A stretch of 64,000 bases of DNA. Origin: an uncultured Bacteroidales bacterium. GTDB taxonomy: Bacteria > Bacteroidota > Bacteroidia > Bacteroidales > P3. This document shows, in pieces, positions 17,019-26,038 of this stretch (the first letter of the stretch is position 1; each line of letters starts with the position of its first letter). Made by a program: the position numbers and the translations under genes. The stretch spans positions 1 through 64,000 of the forward strand of contig OMYR01000028.1 of NCBI GenBank assembly GCA_900315335.1, given 5' to 3'. The notes beneath the pieces were generated by a model. That model ran no database searches. It was not told the origin of the DNA and was given only the letters and a program-made list of their open reading frames with translations.

Positions 17019-19178
17019 ATGAGTGAAAGAGAGAAATTTATTGGGTTGGATAGAAAGGTGCTGAGTGTTTTCGCTCAAAATCCGTCGGAAGATTTTTCAA
17101 TAAAGAAAGTGTATGGTATTTTGTCTATCAAGGACAGAAAAGTCAAAGATATTATAAAAGCGATTGTTGTCAATATGGCAAGGGAAAACTTACTTGTCAA
17201 AAAAGGTTCGCAATATCATCTGCACGAGAAATATGCTAATAAAGACACGTCAAAAAAACATTATATAACTGGTGTTGTAGATTTTACCAAGAGTGGTAAA
17301 GTTTTTGTTATACCTGATGAGGGACAAGAAGATATAAGAATTAGTTCTTCAAATGCATCACAGGCATTGAACGGAGATAGAGTTAAAGTCTATGTGTTTC
17401 CAAAACGAAGAAACAGACCAAAGGAAGGACAGATAGTAAGCATTATCGAAAGAAAGAGAACTCAGTTTGCAGGCATTATCACCAAGAAAAAAGATATGGC
17501 GATAGTAAAGTGCAACGAGAATGAACTGCCGTATGTCGTTACAATTAAAGATTTTGACAAGAATATTGAGGACGGAAGTAAAGTAATAATAAAAATAAAG
17601 GATTGGAAACCTTCGTCAAATCAGCCGTTGGGTGAGATTGTAAAAGTTTTGGGTAAGCCTGGCGATAATGATGTGGAAATGGTCAGCATTTTGTTTGAAA
17701 ACGATTTGGCTGTGGATTTTCCAAAAGAAGTTGAACAAGAGGTGGAGAAAATACCTGACACCGTAACAGTGAAAGATTTGGAGGGTAGAAAAGATTATCG
17801 CGATATGGTAACATTTACCATAGACCCCAAAGACGCAAAGGACTTTGACGATGCAGTTTCTTTCAAACTATTGGACAATGGTAACTATTTGATAGGGGTT
17901 CATATTGCTGATGTCTCGCATTATGTAAAAATCGGAAGTACAATAGACCAAGAGGCTTATAAACGTGCAACCAGTGTTTATTTGGTGGATAGGACAATAC
18001 CAATGCTGCCCGAAAAACTTTGCAATCAAGTATGCTCATTGAGGGAAAATGAAGATTCGCTAACGTACAGTGTCGTCTTTGAATTTACACCGAAAGGGGA
18101 GGTTGTGGATTATACGATAGACAAAAGCGTTATACGTTCCAATAAACGTTTTACATACGAGCAGGCACAAGCAATAATAGAAGCAAGCGAATATAATACT
18201 GCCTATCAACCCTCGGAGTATTCCACTCAGATTGTTTTGCTTTGGAAAATAGCAAAGATATTAAGGGATAATAGGTTTAAGCGTGGGGCTTTGAATTTTT
18301 CTTCGCCTGAGTTTCGTTTTGATTTGGATGAAAACAAAAAACCTATTGCCGTGCATCTTGTGGAGGATAATGAGTCGCATTGGATGATAGAAGAATATAT
18401 GTTGCTTGCCAATAGAGTTATTGCTCAAACGATTGGCAAAGTGGATAAGAAACCTGCCAAAACCTTTGTTTATCGTGTTCATGACGAACCTAATCCAGAA
18501 AAAGTGGAAACGTTTAAGACTTTTGCTCAGAAATTAGGTTATAAGATTAGCAACTCTTCGCGAGAAAAATTGGTGGCATCTTACAACGATTTGTTCGATA
18601 AAGTCAAAGGGTTGTCGCAAGAAACTTTGATAAGCAATATTGCTTTGCGTACTATGTCAAAGGCTTATTATTCAACGGACAATATCGGACATTATGGTTT
18701 GGCGTTTGATTATTATACACACTTTACTTCGCCTATTCGTCGTTATCCCGATTTGATGGTTCATAGACTTTTATATGATTATCTTATAGACAAAAAACCT
18801 TCTGCCGACAAAGATTTTTATGAACAGTGTTGCAAGCATTGTTCCGATATGGAAAAATTGGCTGCCGATGCGGAACACGAAAGTGTTAAGTACAAACAGG
18901 CGGAATTTCTTATGGATAAACAAGGACAGGTGTTTGACGGAGAAGTCAGTGGGGTAAGCAAATGGGGTATTTACGTTATGATAGATGAGAATAAGTGCGA
19001 GGGTTTGGTGCGTATGGCTTCAATGACAGATGATTTCTATATGTTGGACGAGGATAATTATCAAATAATTGGCGAACATTATGGAAAAACCTATCAATTG
19101 GGACAAAAGGTAAAGATTAGGGTTGAAAGCGTCAATATGCTTAAAAAACAAATCAATTTTGTCTTGGTTGAGGGTTAG
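17019..19178 (+). CDS. rnr: Ribonuclease R
   Basis: 719 residues. An N-terminal winged-helix region and two cold-shock domains precede the RNB catalytic domain, whose active-site motif TIDPKDAKDFDDAVSF supplies the metal-binding aspartates near residue 270. It also contains HIADVSHYV, YLVDRTIPMLPEKLCNQVCSL and HFTSPIRRYPDLMVHR. A C-terminal S1 domain follows (GEVSGVSKWGIYVM). The enzyme is a processive 3'-5' exoribonuclease that digests structured RNA. It is transcribed divergently from murL-murD; trkA follows 46 bp downstream. Confidence 0.95.
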   Translation: MSEREKFIGLDRKVLSVFAQNPSEDFSIKKVYGILSIKDRKVKDIIKAIVVNMARENLLVKKGSQYHLHEKYANKDTSKKHYITGVVDFTKSGKVFVIPDEGQEDIRISSSNASQALNGDRVKVYVFPKRRNRPKEGQIVSIIERKRTQFAGIITKKKDMAIVKCNENELPYVVTIKDFDKNIEDGSKVIIKIKDWKPSSNQPLGEIVKVLGKPGDNDVEMVSILFENDLAVDFPKEVEQEVEKIPDTVTVKDLEGRKDYRDMVTFTIDPKDAKDFDDAVSFKLLDNGNYLIGVHIADVSHYVKIGSTIDQEAYKRATSVYLVDRTIPMLPEKLCNQVCSLRENEDSLTYSVVFEFTPKGEVVDYTIDKSVIRSNKRFTYEQAQAIIEASEYNTAYQPSEYSTQIVLLWKIAKILRDNRFKRGALNFSSPEFRFDLDENKKPIAVHLVEDNESHWMIEEYMLLANRVIAQTIGKVDKKPAKTFVYRVHDEPNPEKVETFKTFAQKLGYKISNSSREKLVASYNDLFDKVKGLSQETLISNIALRTMSKAYYSTDNIGHYGLAFDYYTHFTSPIRRYPDLMVHRLLYDYLIDKKPSADKDFYEQCCKHCSDMEKLAADAEHESVKYKQAEFLMDKQGQVFDGEVSGVSKWGIYVMIDENKCEGLVRMASMTDDFYMLDEDNYQIIGEHYGKTYQLGQKVKIRVESVNMLKKQINFVLVEG

Positions 19179-19224
19179 TTTTGAATGTTTGAAAGTTTTG
19201 TATTGTATATTTATATAAAGGAAA

Positions 19225-20565
19225 ATGAATATAATAATTGCAGGAGACGGAGAGGTTGGTTTTCATTTAGCGAAAACACTTTCAAAGGTAAGACACAATA
19301 TAACGGTTGTTGATCCTCATTCCGATTTGTTAAAACTTTTGCAGACAGATAGCGACCTTTTGACCGTTACTGGCAATTCCACTTCGATAAGTGTATTGAA
19401 AGAAGCCGGGATTAGTGATTGTGATTTACTAATAAGTGTATTGCATCAAGAGAATATAAACATCATAACTTGCATATTAGGAAAACGTTTGGGGGCAAAG
19501 AGAACCGTTGCTCGCGTTTCTACGATAGAGTATTTGAATGATGACAACAAAAGTATGTTCAAAGCAATGGGCATAGACGAAATGGTATCTCCCGAACGTA
19601 TAGCAGCAAAAGAAATCACTAATCTATTGATAAGAAATACAGCGACGGAAGTTTTTGATTTTTCCGGTGGATTGCTAAGCATATATATGACACGTTTGGA
19701 TAAGCATACAGCATTTACGGATAAGACAATAGCAGATGTTGCAAAAGAATATCCTCAAATGGACGCCCGTATAGTATGTATAATCCGTTCGGGTCAGACT
19801 ATCATTCCCGGTGGGGACGATTATTACAGGGAAGGTGATTTGATTTATCTTTTGCTTCGTCCTCAGAGCCTTGAAATAGTTAAAACATTGTTCAAAAAAA
19901 CTGAAATTCAGATAAAAAATGCGATGATTCTTGGCGGAGGAAGAATCGGCAAACGAACAGCATTGAATATTCAAGATAAAATACAGTTGAAAATTATAGA
20001 ACAAGATAGGGATAGATGCCTTAACCTTGCCGATGATTTGAACAATACAATGATAATAAACGGTAATGGTTCTGATATATCTTTGCTTATGGACGAGGGA
20101 TTGAGACAAACAGATGCTTTTATAGCAACAACAGGCTCAACCGAGACCAATATTCTTAGTTGTCTGCATGCACACAAGCAAGGAGTAAAGAAAACTATCG
20201 CTTTGGTGGAGAATATCAGTTACATTGATGTCTCGCAAGATATTGGTATAGATACTATCATCAACAAAAAACTAATAACAGCAAGTTATATCGCACGTTT
20301 TACTCTTTCGGGGGAAGTTACTTCAAGCAAATGGTTATCGGGTATCGATGCAGAGGTTTTTGAAGTTATCGTAAAAGAGAAATCACTCGCTACAAAAGAT
20401 ATTATTATGAATTTGAAAATTCCGAGCGGAGTTTCCATAGGTGGTATAATCCGAGACGGCGAAAGTTTTATCGCAAGGGGAAATACAAGAATAGAAACCG
20501 GCGATAAAGTTGTTGTGTTTTCTTTGCCTGAAAGTGCCAACAAGGCTATGAAACTGTTTAATTAA
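19225..20565 (+). CDS. trkA: Trk potassium uptake regulator TrkA
   Basis: 446 residues with two tandem RCK units. Each has an NAD-binding Rossmann start (MNIIIAGDGEVGFHLAKTL at residue 1; AMILGGGRIGKRTAL near 232) and a C-terminal RCK_C subdomain. TrkA is the cytoplasmic ring that gates the TrkH channel in response to nucleotides. Two TrkH genes follow at short spacing (33 and 51 bp), so the three form a potassium-uptake operon. Confidence 0.95.
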   Translation: MNIIIAGDGEVGFHLAKTLSKVRHNITVVDPHSDLLKLLQTDSDLLTVTGNSTSISVLKEAGISDCDLLISVLHQENINIITCILGKRLGAKRTVARVSTIEYLNDDNKSMFKAMGIDEMVSPERIAAKEITNLLIRNTATEVFDFSGGLLSIYMTRLDKHTAFTDKTIADVAKEYPQMDARIVCIIRSGQTIIPGGDDYYREGDLIYLLLRPQSLEIVKTLFKKTEIQIKNAMILGGGRIGKRTALNIQDKIQLKIIEQDRDRCLNLADDLNNTMIINGNGSDISLLMDEGLRQTDAFIATTGSTETNILSCLHAHKQGVKKTIALVENISYIDVSQDIGIDTIINKKLITASYIARFTLSGEVTSSKWLSGIDAEVFEVIVKEKSLATKDIIMNLKIPSGVSIGGIIRDGESFIARGNTRIETGDKVVVFSLPESANKAMKLFN

Positions 20566-20598
20566 TATTTTGCAGATGATATTTCGTATGCTTGAAAG

Positions 20599-21876
20599 AT
20601 GATTTTCGTTAATAAAAATATTAGTAACAGAACTATAACTAAAAGGCAGGGACAATATATTGTTGCTTCTTTGTGGCTTGTCATTCCTTTTTTGTGTAGT
20701 TTTGTCTATTATTTTTCTCCTTGCGGATTTACCTTTGCACAATCCTTGTTTGAATCATATAGTGGTTTTACAACGACAGGTGCAACGATAATCAAGCACC
20801 CCGAAGATTATCCTTCATGGCTTTTGATTTATAGAAGTTTTACACAATGGCTTGGAGGCTTAGGCTTTACTCTTATCATCATATTACTATTAGGAAAGCG
20901 TGCGGCAAATATGAATAACTTGTTCCATGCTGAATTTTTCTCCTTGACTAATCTTAAAATTTATCCGCATCTTTACAAAACCGTTCAAGTAATATTCATT
21001 TATTATACCGTACTTACTTTGCTTTGCTTTTGTGCTTTGGCTTTTCAAGGGTTAAACATCACCGATGCTTTGAGCCATGCTTTTTCTACAATATCCACCG
21101 GCGGTTTTTCAACCCATACACAAAATATTGCGTATTTTCAAACCTCCGTTCAATGGACTGTTATGGCGTTTATGTTTATTAGTGGAATAAGTTTCTTTTT
21201 AATTGTCAATTTGTTTCGCGGTCGTTTCCGTCCGTTATTCACTAATGAACAATTGAGATATTATGTTATCCTTATTTTGGCGGTTAGTATTTGTTTTGTC
21301 GTATATTGGATAACGAAAGGAAATACCGATTTGGCTGAAAACATCAAAAACTCTCTGTTTTATTCAGTTTCCATCATTTCTTCGACGGGTTATGATTTGC
21401 AGATAGGTGATATGGGTGAATTTGTAACGGCTTGTTTGATGTTGTTGATGTTTATCGGAGGCTGTTCGGCATCTTCTTCGACTGGATTGAAGATTATTAG
21501 GGTTTTGATATTGTTTAGATTTTCTCGAACGGCTGCAACAAAAATTTTTCACCCTCGTGCCGTTGTACCGATAAGATATAATAAACGAATGGTGGCTTTG
21601 GAAGATATACGACGAATATTCGGTTTCTTCTTTTTGTATATGATTGTTTTTGTTTTCGGAGTATTTTTCTTGTGTGTGGGGGGTAATGAACTTTCAAGTT
21701 CGATAGCAATGTCGGCAGCCAATCTTGGAAACATTGGTCCGGCTGTGGGAGAATATGCTTCAAGTATTGATTATGCTTCGTTAAATATATTTTCGCAAGG
21801 CGTTTTGGTGGTATTGATGCTTTTGGGCAGATTGGAAATTTATTCGTTTTTAGTAATATTTTTTAGGAAAAGATAG
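20599..21876 (+). CDS. TrkH-family potassium channel subunit, short N-terminus
   Basis: 425 residues. The four pore-loop signatures are visible: SGFTTTGATI (~52), STISTGGFST (~167), SIISSTGYDL (~260) and NLGNIGPAVG. Compared with the full-length paralogue downstream (494 residues) it lacks about 60-70 N-terminal residues, which in TrkH form the first two membrane helices. Only 33 bp separate it from trkA, so the missing part is not hidden upstream. It may be a naturally short form or a damaged copy. Confidence 0.88.
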   Translation: MIFVNKNISNRTITKRQGQYIVASLWLVIPFLCSFVYYFSPCGFTFAQSLFESYSGFTTTGATIIKHPEDYPSWLLIYRSFTQWLGGLGFTLIIILLLGKRAANMNNLFHAEFFSLTNLKIYPHLYKTVQVIFIYYTVLTLLCFCALAFQGLNITDALSHAFSTISTGGFSTHTQNIAYFQTSVQWTVMAFMFISGISFFLIVNLFRGRFRPLFTNEQLRYYVILILAVSICFVVYWITKGNTDLAENIKNSLFYSVSIISSTGYDLQIGDMGEFVTACLMLLMFIGGCSASSSTGLKIIRVLILFRFSRTAATKIFHPRAVVPIRYNKRMVALEDIRRIFGFFFLYMIVFVFGVFFLCVGGNELSSSIAMSAANLGNIGPAVGEYASSIDYASLNIFSQGVLVVLMLLGRLEIYSFLVIFFRKR

Positions 21877-21927
21877 AACATTAAAAGTATAATATTAAAA
21901 GAATGTTTGAAATATAAATTGTAGATA

Positions 21928-23412
21928 ATGGTGCGTATAACAGACAATATAACAAATGAAAATCCAAACAAAGTTATGTGGCTTACAACATTGAAGGTTG
22001 TGGGTATCTTGCTTTGTATGGAAAGCGTGTTTATGGCAGTTTGTAGTTTGGCGTCCTTATTTACAAATCAGGCAGCGGCTTTTCAATCCACAATATTAAG
22101 TGCGGTAATCACATTTTTAGTTGGGCTGACTATTTGGATAGTGTTTAAGAAGAATAAAATAGTTATGGACAAGCGTGCAGGCTTGCTTACCGTTACTTTT
22201 ATTTGGGTTATATTTTCTTTGTTTGGTTCATTGCCTGCCTATCTTGGTGGATATATCCCGTCATTTACCGATGCGTTTTTTGAGACTATGAGCGGATTTA
22301 CAACAACAGGGGCTTCTATTTTGAATGATGTTGAAGTGTTGCCGTATTCGATAGGTCTTTGGCGTGTGGTAACGGAATGGATAGGGGGAATTGGTATTGT
22401 GGTTATTATGCTTTCTATCGTATCTTTTTCAGGCGGTGGCGGTATGAGTTTGTTTGCAGCGGAAGTCGCCGGTATGGATAAACATAAGATAGCACCACAT
22501 ATTAGAAGTACGGCTTTTGCGTTACTTATAGTATATGTGGCACAAACAATCGTATATTTTATTACATATTTCGTTTTGGGTATGAATTTTTTTGATGCCG
22601 TTTGTCATGCTCTTACTTCGGTATCAACGTCCGGATTATCCTCAAAGAATGCTTCTGCGGCTGCTTTTTCGCCTGCCATTCAATACGCAATGATTGTCTT
22701 TATGTTTATTTCCGGACATAATCTTTTGTTGATATACTCTCTTTTCAAAGGTCATTTCAAAAATATATGGAAACAAGAAGAAATGAAAGTCTATTGGGCT
22801 GTAATTGTAATAGCATCATTATTAATATTTGCTTTAACATATCAAAGTAATGTTCCTTTTGAACAAACGGCAAGAAACTCATTGTTTATGACACTTTCAA
22901 CCATTACTTCAGCAGGTTTGATAAATTGCGATATAAGTGCGTGGAATGTCAGTGCGGTGCTTATACTTCTTATGCTAATGAACAGTGGGGCGATGAGCGG
23001 CTCAACATCAGGCGGATTGAAATTGGTACGAATGATTGTGCTGTTCAAGAATGCGAGAAATACGATTAGTAAAGGTATTCATTCAAATGCTTTTATTCCT
23101 GTAAATATTAACGGCAAGATACTCCCGAACGAAACTTTGTACAATGTGTTTAATCTTTTTATGCTTTACATTATAACTTTGGTTGTCGGGGCGTTAATAA
23201 TAGTTGCAACAGGTGTGGGGATTGAGGAGTCTTTTGTTGCGGGCATAACATCTTTGTGTAATATGGGACCGGGGTTCGGAGATAGTGCTTTTGGTAATTT
23301 TAGTCATTTCAGCAATGTTGCCAAATGGGTTATGGCGGCAATGATGTGTATCGGACGTTTGGAACTTGTAACGGTTTTCGCATTATTCTCCAAGCAATTT
23401 TTAAGACGATAA
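21928..23412 (+). CDS. trkH: TrkH-family potassium uptake protein, full length
   Basis: 494 residues of mostly membrane helix. Pore loops are at SGFTTTGASI, SVSTSGLSS, STITSAGLIN and SLCNMGPGFG; the Gly in each forms the potassium selectivity filter. The N-terminal pair of helices absent from the preceding paralogue is present (residues ~18-75). It is the ion-conducting partner of TrkA and last in the trkA-trkH-trkH operon. Confidence 0.92.
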   Translation: MVRITDNITNENPNKVMWLTTLKVVGILLCMESVFMAVCSLASLFTNQAAAFQSTILSAVITFLVGLTIWIVFKKNKIVMDKRAGLLTVTFIWVIFSLFGSLPAYLGGYIPSFTDAFFETMSGFTTTGASILNDVEVLPYSIGLWRVVTEWIGGIGIVVIMLSIVSFSGGGGMSLFAAEVAGMDKHKIAPHIRSTAFALLIVYVAQTIVYFITYFVLGMNFFDAVCHALTSVSTSGLSSKNASAAAFSPAIQYAMIVFMFISGHNLLLIYSLFKGHFKNIWKQEEMKVYWAVIVIASLLIFALTYQSNVPFEQTARNSLFMTLSTITSAGLINCDISAWNVSAVLILLMLMNSGAMSGSTSGGLKLVRMIVLFKNARNTISKGIHSNAFIPVNINGKILPNETLYNVFNLFMLYIITLVVGALIIVATGVGIEESFVAGITSLCNMGPGFGDSAFGNFSHFSNVAKWVMAAMMCIGRLELVTVFALFSKQFLRR

Positions 23413-23480
23413 AATTTTAAAAATATTGATTTATGTGCCTTTTAGTATGTATATTTTGATTGAATTACAGAAAATAATCG

Positions 23481-23488
23481 TACCTTTG
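23481..23488 (+). promoter_or_regulatory. Bacteroidota-type promoter
   Basis: TACCTTTG matches the -7 box. A TTTG lies 22 bp upstream (23455-23458) as a possible -33 element. It drives the small membrane protein at 23551 and possibly pepE. Confidence 0.6.
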
Positions 23489-23550
23489 CTGTCAATAATA
23501 ATTATAGAACACAGAAAAATATTTATAAATCATTAAAAAATACAACCATC

Positions 23551-24039
23551 ATGGAAGACAATTTGAATTACACAAATTCTTTGACACAAGAAAATCAAAA
23601 CAATTCATTACAAACCATTGAAATCACTCCAACATTACGTCAAGATTTTACCTCTACATTGAAATGGGGCAAATTCTTTGCAATTATGATGTTTGTAGGT
23701 GCAGGCATTATGGTTTTGATTAGCATATTGACTTGGACTGTAAGTTCTGTTTTGGACGAAATGGATTTGGAGAGCTTTCCAACTACTATCGGTTTTGCAT
23801 CACAAACAATAATATATTTGATTGTTGCACTCATTTATGTAGTTTTGGGTTATTTCCTTTTGAAATCTGTTAATAAATTTCAGAATGGCTTACAGCAAAA
23901 CGTCCAACAAGACACTAATGACGGTATGCATAATTTGAAACTCTTTATGCAAATATCAGGAGTTATTACCATAGTTTCTATGGCTTGTATGCTTTTGGTT
24001 ATGATTGGTGTAGTGGTATTGACTCTATCGGTAGCATAG
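23551..24039 (+). CDS. Small membrane protein, resembles DUF5362
   Basis: 162 residues. A hydrophilic Asn/Gln/Thr-rich N-terminus (about 45 residues) is followed by four hydrophobic segments in two pairs (around 45-67, 82-105, 130-160). The pattern resembles DUF5362-type Bacteroidota membrane proteins, but I cannot confirm the family. It has its own promoter and precedes pepE by 52 bp. No function can be assigned. Confidence 0.6.
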   Translation: MEDNLNYTNSLTQENQNNSLQTIEITPTLRQDFTSTLKWGKFFAIMMFVGAGIMVLISILTWTVSSVLDEMDLESFPTTIGFASQTIIYLIVALIYVVLGYFLLKSVNKFQNGLQQNVQQDTNDGMHNLKLFMQISGVITIVSMACMLLVMIGVVVLTLSVA

Positions 24040-24091
24040 TGAAATTTTACGAAACTTAAATGAAGAAAATCAATAATTAATAACAAATAAA

Positions 24092-24814
24092 ATGGATAAG
24101 AGAAATCTGTTGCTTATAAGCAATTCGACCAATGCAGGTGAGAAATACTTGGATTGGTGTAAGACAATGATAAAAGAGTTTTGCGAAGAAAACAAGGTTA
24201 GCGACGTTTTGTTTATTCCTTATGCAGGTTTTGCGCAAGGATATGACAAATACGAGAAAAAAGTTGCCGATGTATATGCAGAATTTGGAGTTAAATTGCA
24301 TTCGATTCATAGAGAAGAAAACCCTTTGCAAGCAGTTATAAACGCACAATGTATAGCCGTCGGTGGCGGTAATACTTTCTATTTGGTTAAAGAGATGCAA
24401 CGTTTGGGCGTTATGCAGGCTATAAGAGAAAAAGCAATGGCGGGAACTCCTTATATGGGTTGGAGTGCAGGAAGTAATGTTGCCGGACTTTCACTAAGAA
24501 CAACGAACGATATGCCTATTGTTGAGCCTGAAAGTTTTGAGACAATGGCTTTGGTACCTTTCCAAATCAATCCTCATTACACCGATTTCGTTGATCCAAA
24601 GCACGGTGGAGAAACAAGAGATGACCGTATCAATGAGTATATTGCAGCCAACCAAACAACATTTGTTGCAGCCATACGCGAGGCTACGGCATTGCGTTTG
24701 AAGGACGGTAAATTGTCTTTGACGGGTAGAGATAACAAAATGAAAGTATTTCATTTCGGCAAAGAGACAAAAGAATATTCTTTAACGGACGATATTAATT
24801 TCTTGATGAAATAA
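24092..24814 (+). CDS. pepE: Dipeptidase E (alpha-aspartyl dipeptidase)
   Basis: 240 residues, the usual size for peptidase family S51. The nucleophile elbow GWSAGSNVAG holds the catalytic Ser near residue 125, preceded by GGGNTFYLVKEM. FQINPHYTDF provides the catalytic His region. PepE cleaves dipeptides with N-terminal Asp in the cytoplasm, consistent with a peptide- and amino-acid-using lifestyle. A strong terminator follows. Confidence 0.93.
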   Translation: MDKRNLLLISNSTNAGEKYLDWCKTMIKEFCEENKVSDVLFIPYAGFAQGYDKYEKKVADVYAEFGVKLHSIHREENPLQAVINAQCIAVGGGNTFYLVKEMQRLGVMQAIREKAMAGTPYMGWSAGSNVAGLSLRTTNDMPIVEPESFETMALVPFQINPHYTDFVDPKHGGETRDDRINEYIAANQTTFVAAIREATALRLKDGKLSLTGRDNKMKVFHFGKETKEYSLTDDINFLMK

Positions 24815-24837
24815 GACGTTTGTTCCAAGAATAAAAC

Positions 24838-24895
24838 AAAAAATTCAGCCTTTTGATGTCATAATTTGCGGCATATAAAAGGCTGAATTTTTATT
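24838..24895 (+). terminator. Rho-independent terminator after pepE
   Basis: AAATTCAGCCTTTT pairs with AAAAGGCTGAATTT (24877-24890), then TTATTT. Stem of about 14 bp. Confidence 0.85.
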
Positions 24896-24905
24896 TGTGA
24901 TAATA

Positions 24906-25058
24906 ATTTACCGATGTTTAACACTGTTTTATTAGTGTTTAATATTATTTTACTGATGTTTAATACTATTTTATCAGTGTTAAACACTAATTTATCAATA
25001 TCCGTTAAAAATTTTCACGGATTAGTTTGACACTGTCGTTACACTAATATCGGTAAAT
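24906..25058 (+). repeat. 21-bp repeat array framed by an inverted repeat
   Basis: Units start at 24911, 24932, 24953, 24974 and 24995; cores read TGTTTAACACT, TGTTTAATATT, TGTTTAATACT and TGTTAAACACTAA. The whole block is framed by perfect 10-bp inverted ends, ATTTACCGAT (24906-24915) and ATCGGTAAAT (25049-25058). It lies between pepE and fabD, which converge. Confidence 0.7.
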
Positions 25059-25095
25059 TTTCGTCTTTTGTCGTTTAAGTCTTTTGTCTTAAAAA

Positions 25096-25983
25096 TTAAA
25101 TGGATGCGGAAATCAATTCGGCATCGGCTTTAACTTTCTTAACCAATCCTTGCAATACATTACCCGGACCTACTTCGATAAATGTTGTAGCACCATCGGC
25201 AATCATATTTTGAACAATCTGAGTCCATTTGACAGGAGAAGTCAATTGTTTTACCAAGTTTTCTTTGATAAGTTTGGCATCTGTCATAGGCAAAGCATTA
25301 ACGTTTTGATAGATTGGACAGATAGGGGTGGAGATTTCGGCTTCTTCGATACCCTTTGCCAACTCAACTCTTGCACTTTCCATTAATGGTGAATGAAATG
25401 CTCCTCCGACTTTCAAAGGCAAAGCTCTCTTTGCTCCCTTTTCTTTCAATATTTCGCAGGCTTTCTCAATTCCTGCCATAGTTCCCGAAATAACCAATTG
25501 ACCGGGTGCATTGTAGTTTGCAGGAACGACAACTTCGTCCTTTATCGATGCACAAACTTCTTCAATAACTTCATTTGGCAAAGCGATAATTGCAGCCATT
25601 GTACTTGGATTTGCTTCGCAGGCTTTTTGCATTGCATTGGCACGAATGGAAACCAATCTCAAACCGTCTTCAAACTTCATTGCTTTGCTTGCAACAAGAG
25701 CAGAAAATTCGCCAAGTGAATGTCCTGCAACCATATCGGGAGTAAATTTATCGCCCAAAGCATGTGCTAAAATAGTTGAATGTAAGAATACGGCAGGTTG
25801 AGTAACCTTTGTTTGTTTTAGTTCATCTTCCGTTCCATTGAACATTATTTCAGTAATATTGAAGCCAAGTATTTCGTTGGCTTTTTCAAACATTGCCTTG
25901 CATTCGCTATTTGCTTCGTAAAGGTCTTTACCCATTCCTATGAATTGGGCTCCCTGACCGGGGAATACATACGCTTTTTTCAT
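25096..25983 (-). CDS. fabD: Malonyl-CoA:ACP transacylase
   Basis: 295 residues from the MKKAYVFPGQGAQ start; an in-frame ATG 11 codons upstream is less likely because the family begins here. The Ser nucleophile is in GHSLGEFSALVA near residue 90, the Gln of FPGQGAQ is near residue 9, and the His lies in GGAFHSPLM. It moves malonyl from CoA to acyl-carrier protein in fatty-acid synthesis. No other fab gene is adjacent. It follows dnaX by about 55 bp on the same strand and may be in the rpoD-dnaX transcript. Confidence 0.95.
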   Translation of the reverse strand: MKKAYVFPGQGAQFIGMGKDLYEANSECKAMFEKANEILGFNITEIMFNGTEDELKQTKVTQPAVFLHSTILAHALGDKFTPDMVAGHSLGEFSALVASKAMKFEDGLRLVSIRANAMQKACEANPSTMAAIIALPNEVIEEVCASIKDEVVVPANYNAPGQLVISGTMAGIEKACEILKEKGAKRALPLKVGGAFHSPLMESARVELAKGIEEAEISTPICPIYQNVNALPMTDAKLIKENLVKQLTSPVKWTQIVQNMIADGATTFIEVGPGNVLQGLVKKVKADAELISASI

Positions 25984-26038
25984 AGTTGTTTGTATTTTAT
26001 TATTTTTATTGGACACTATTCCGTTATCTTGGAAAGCA

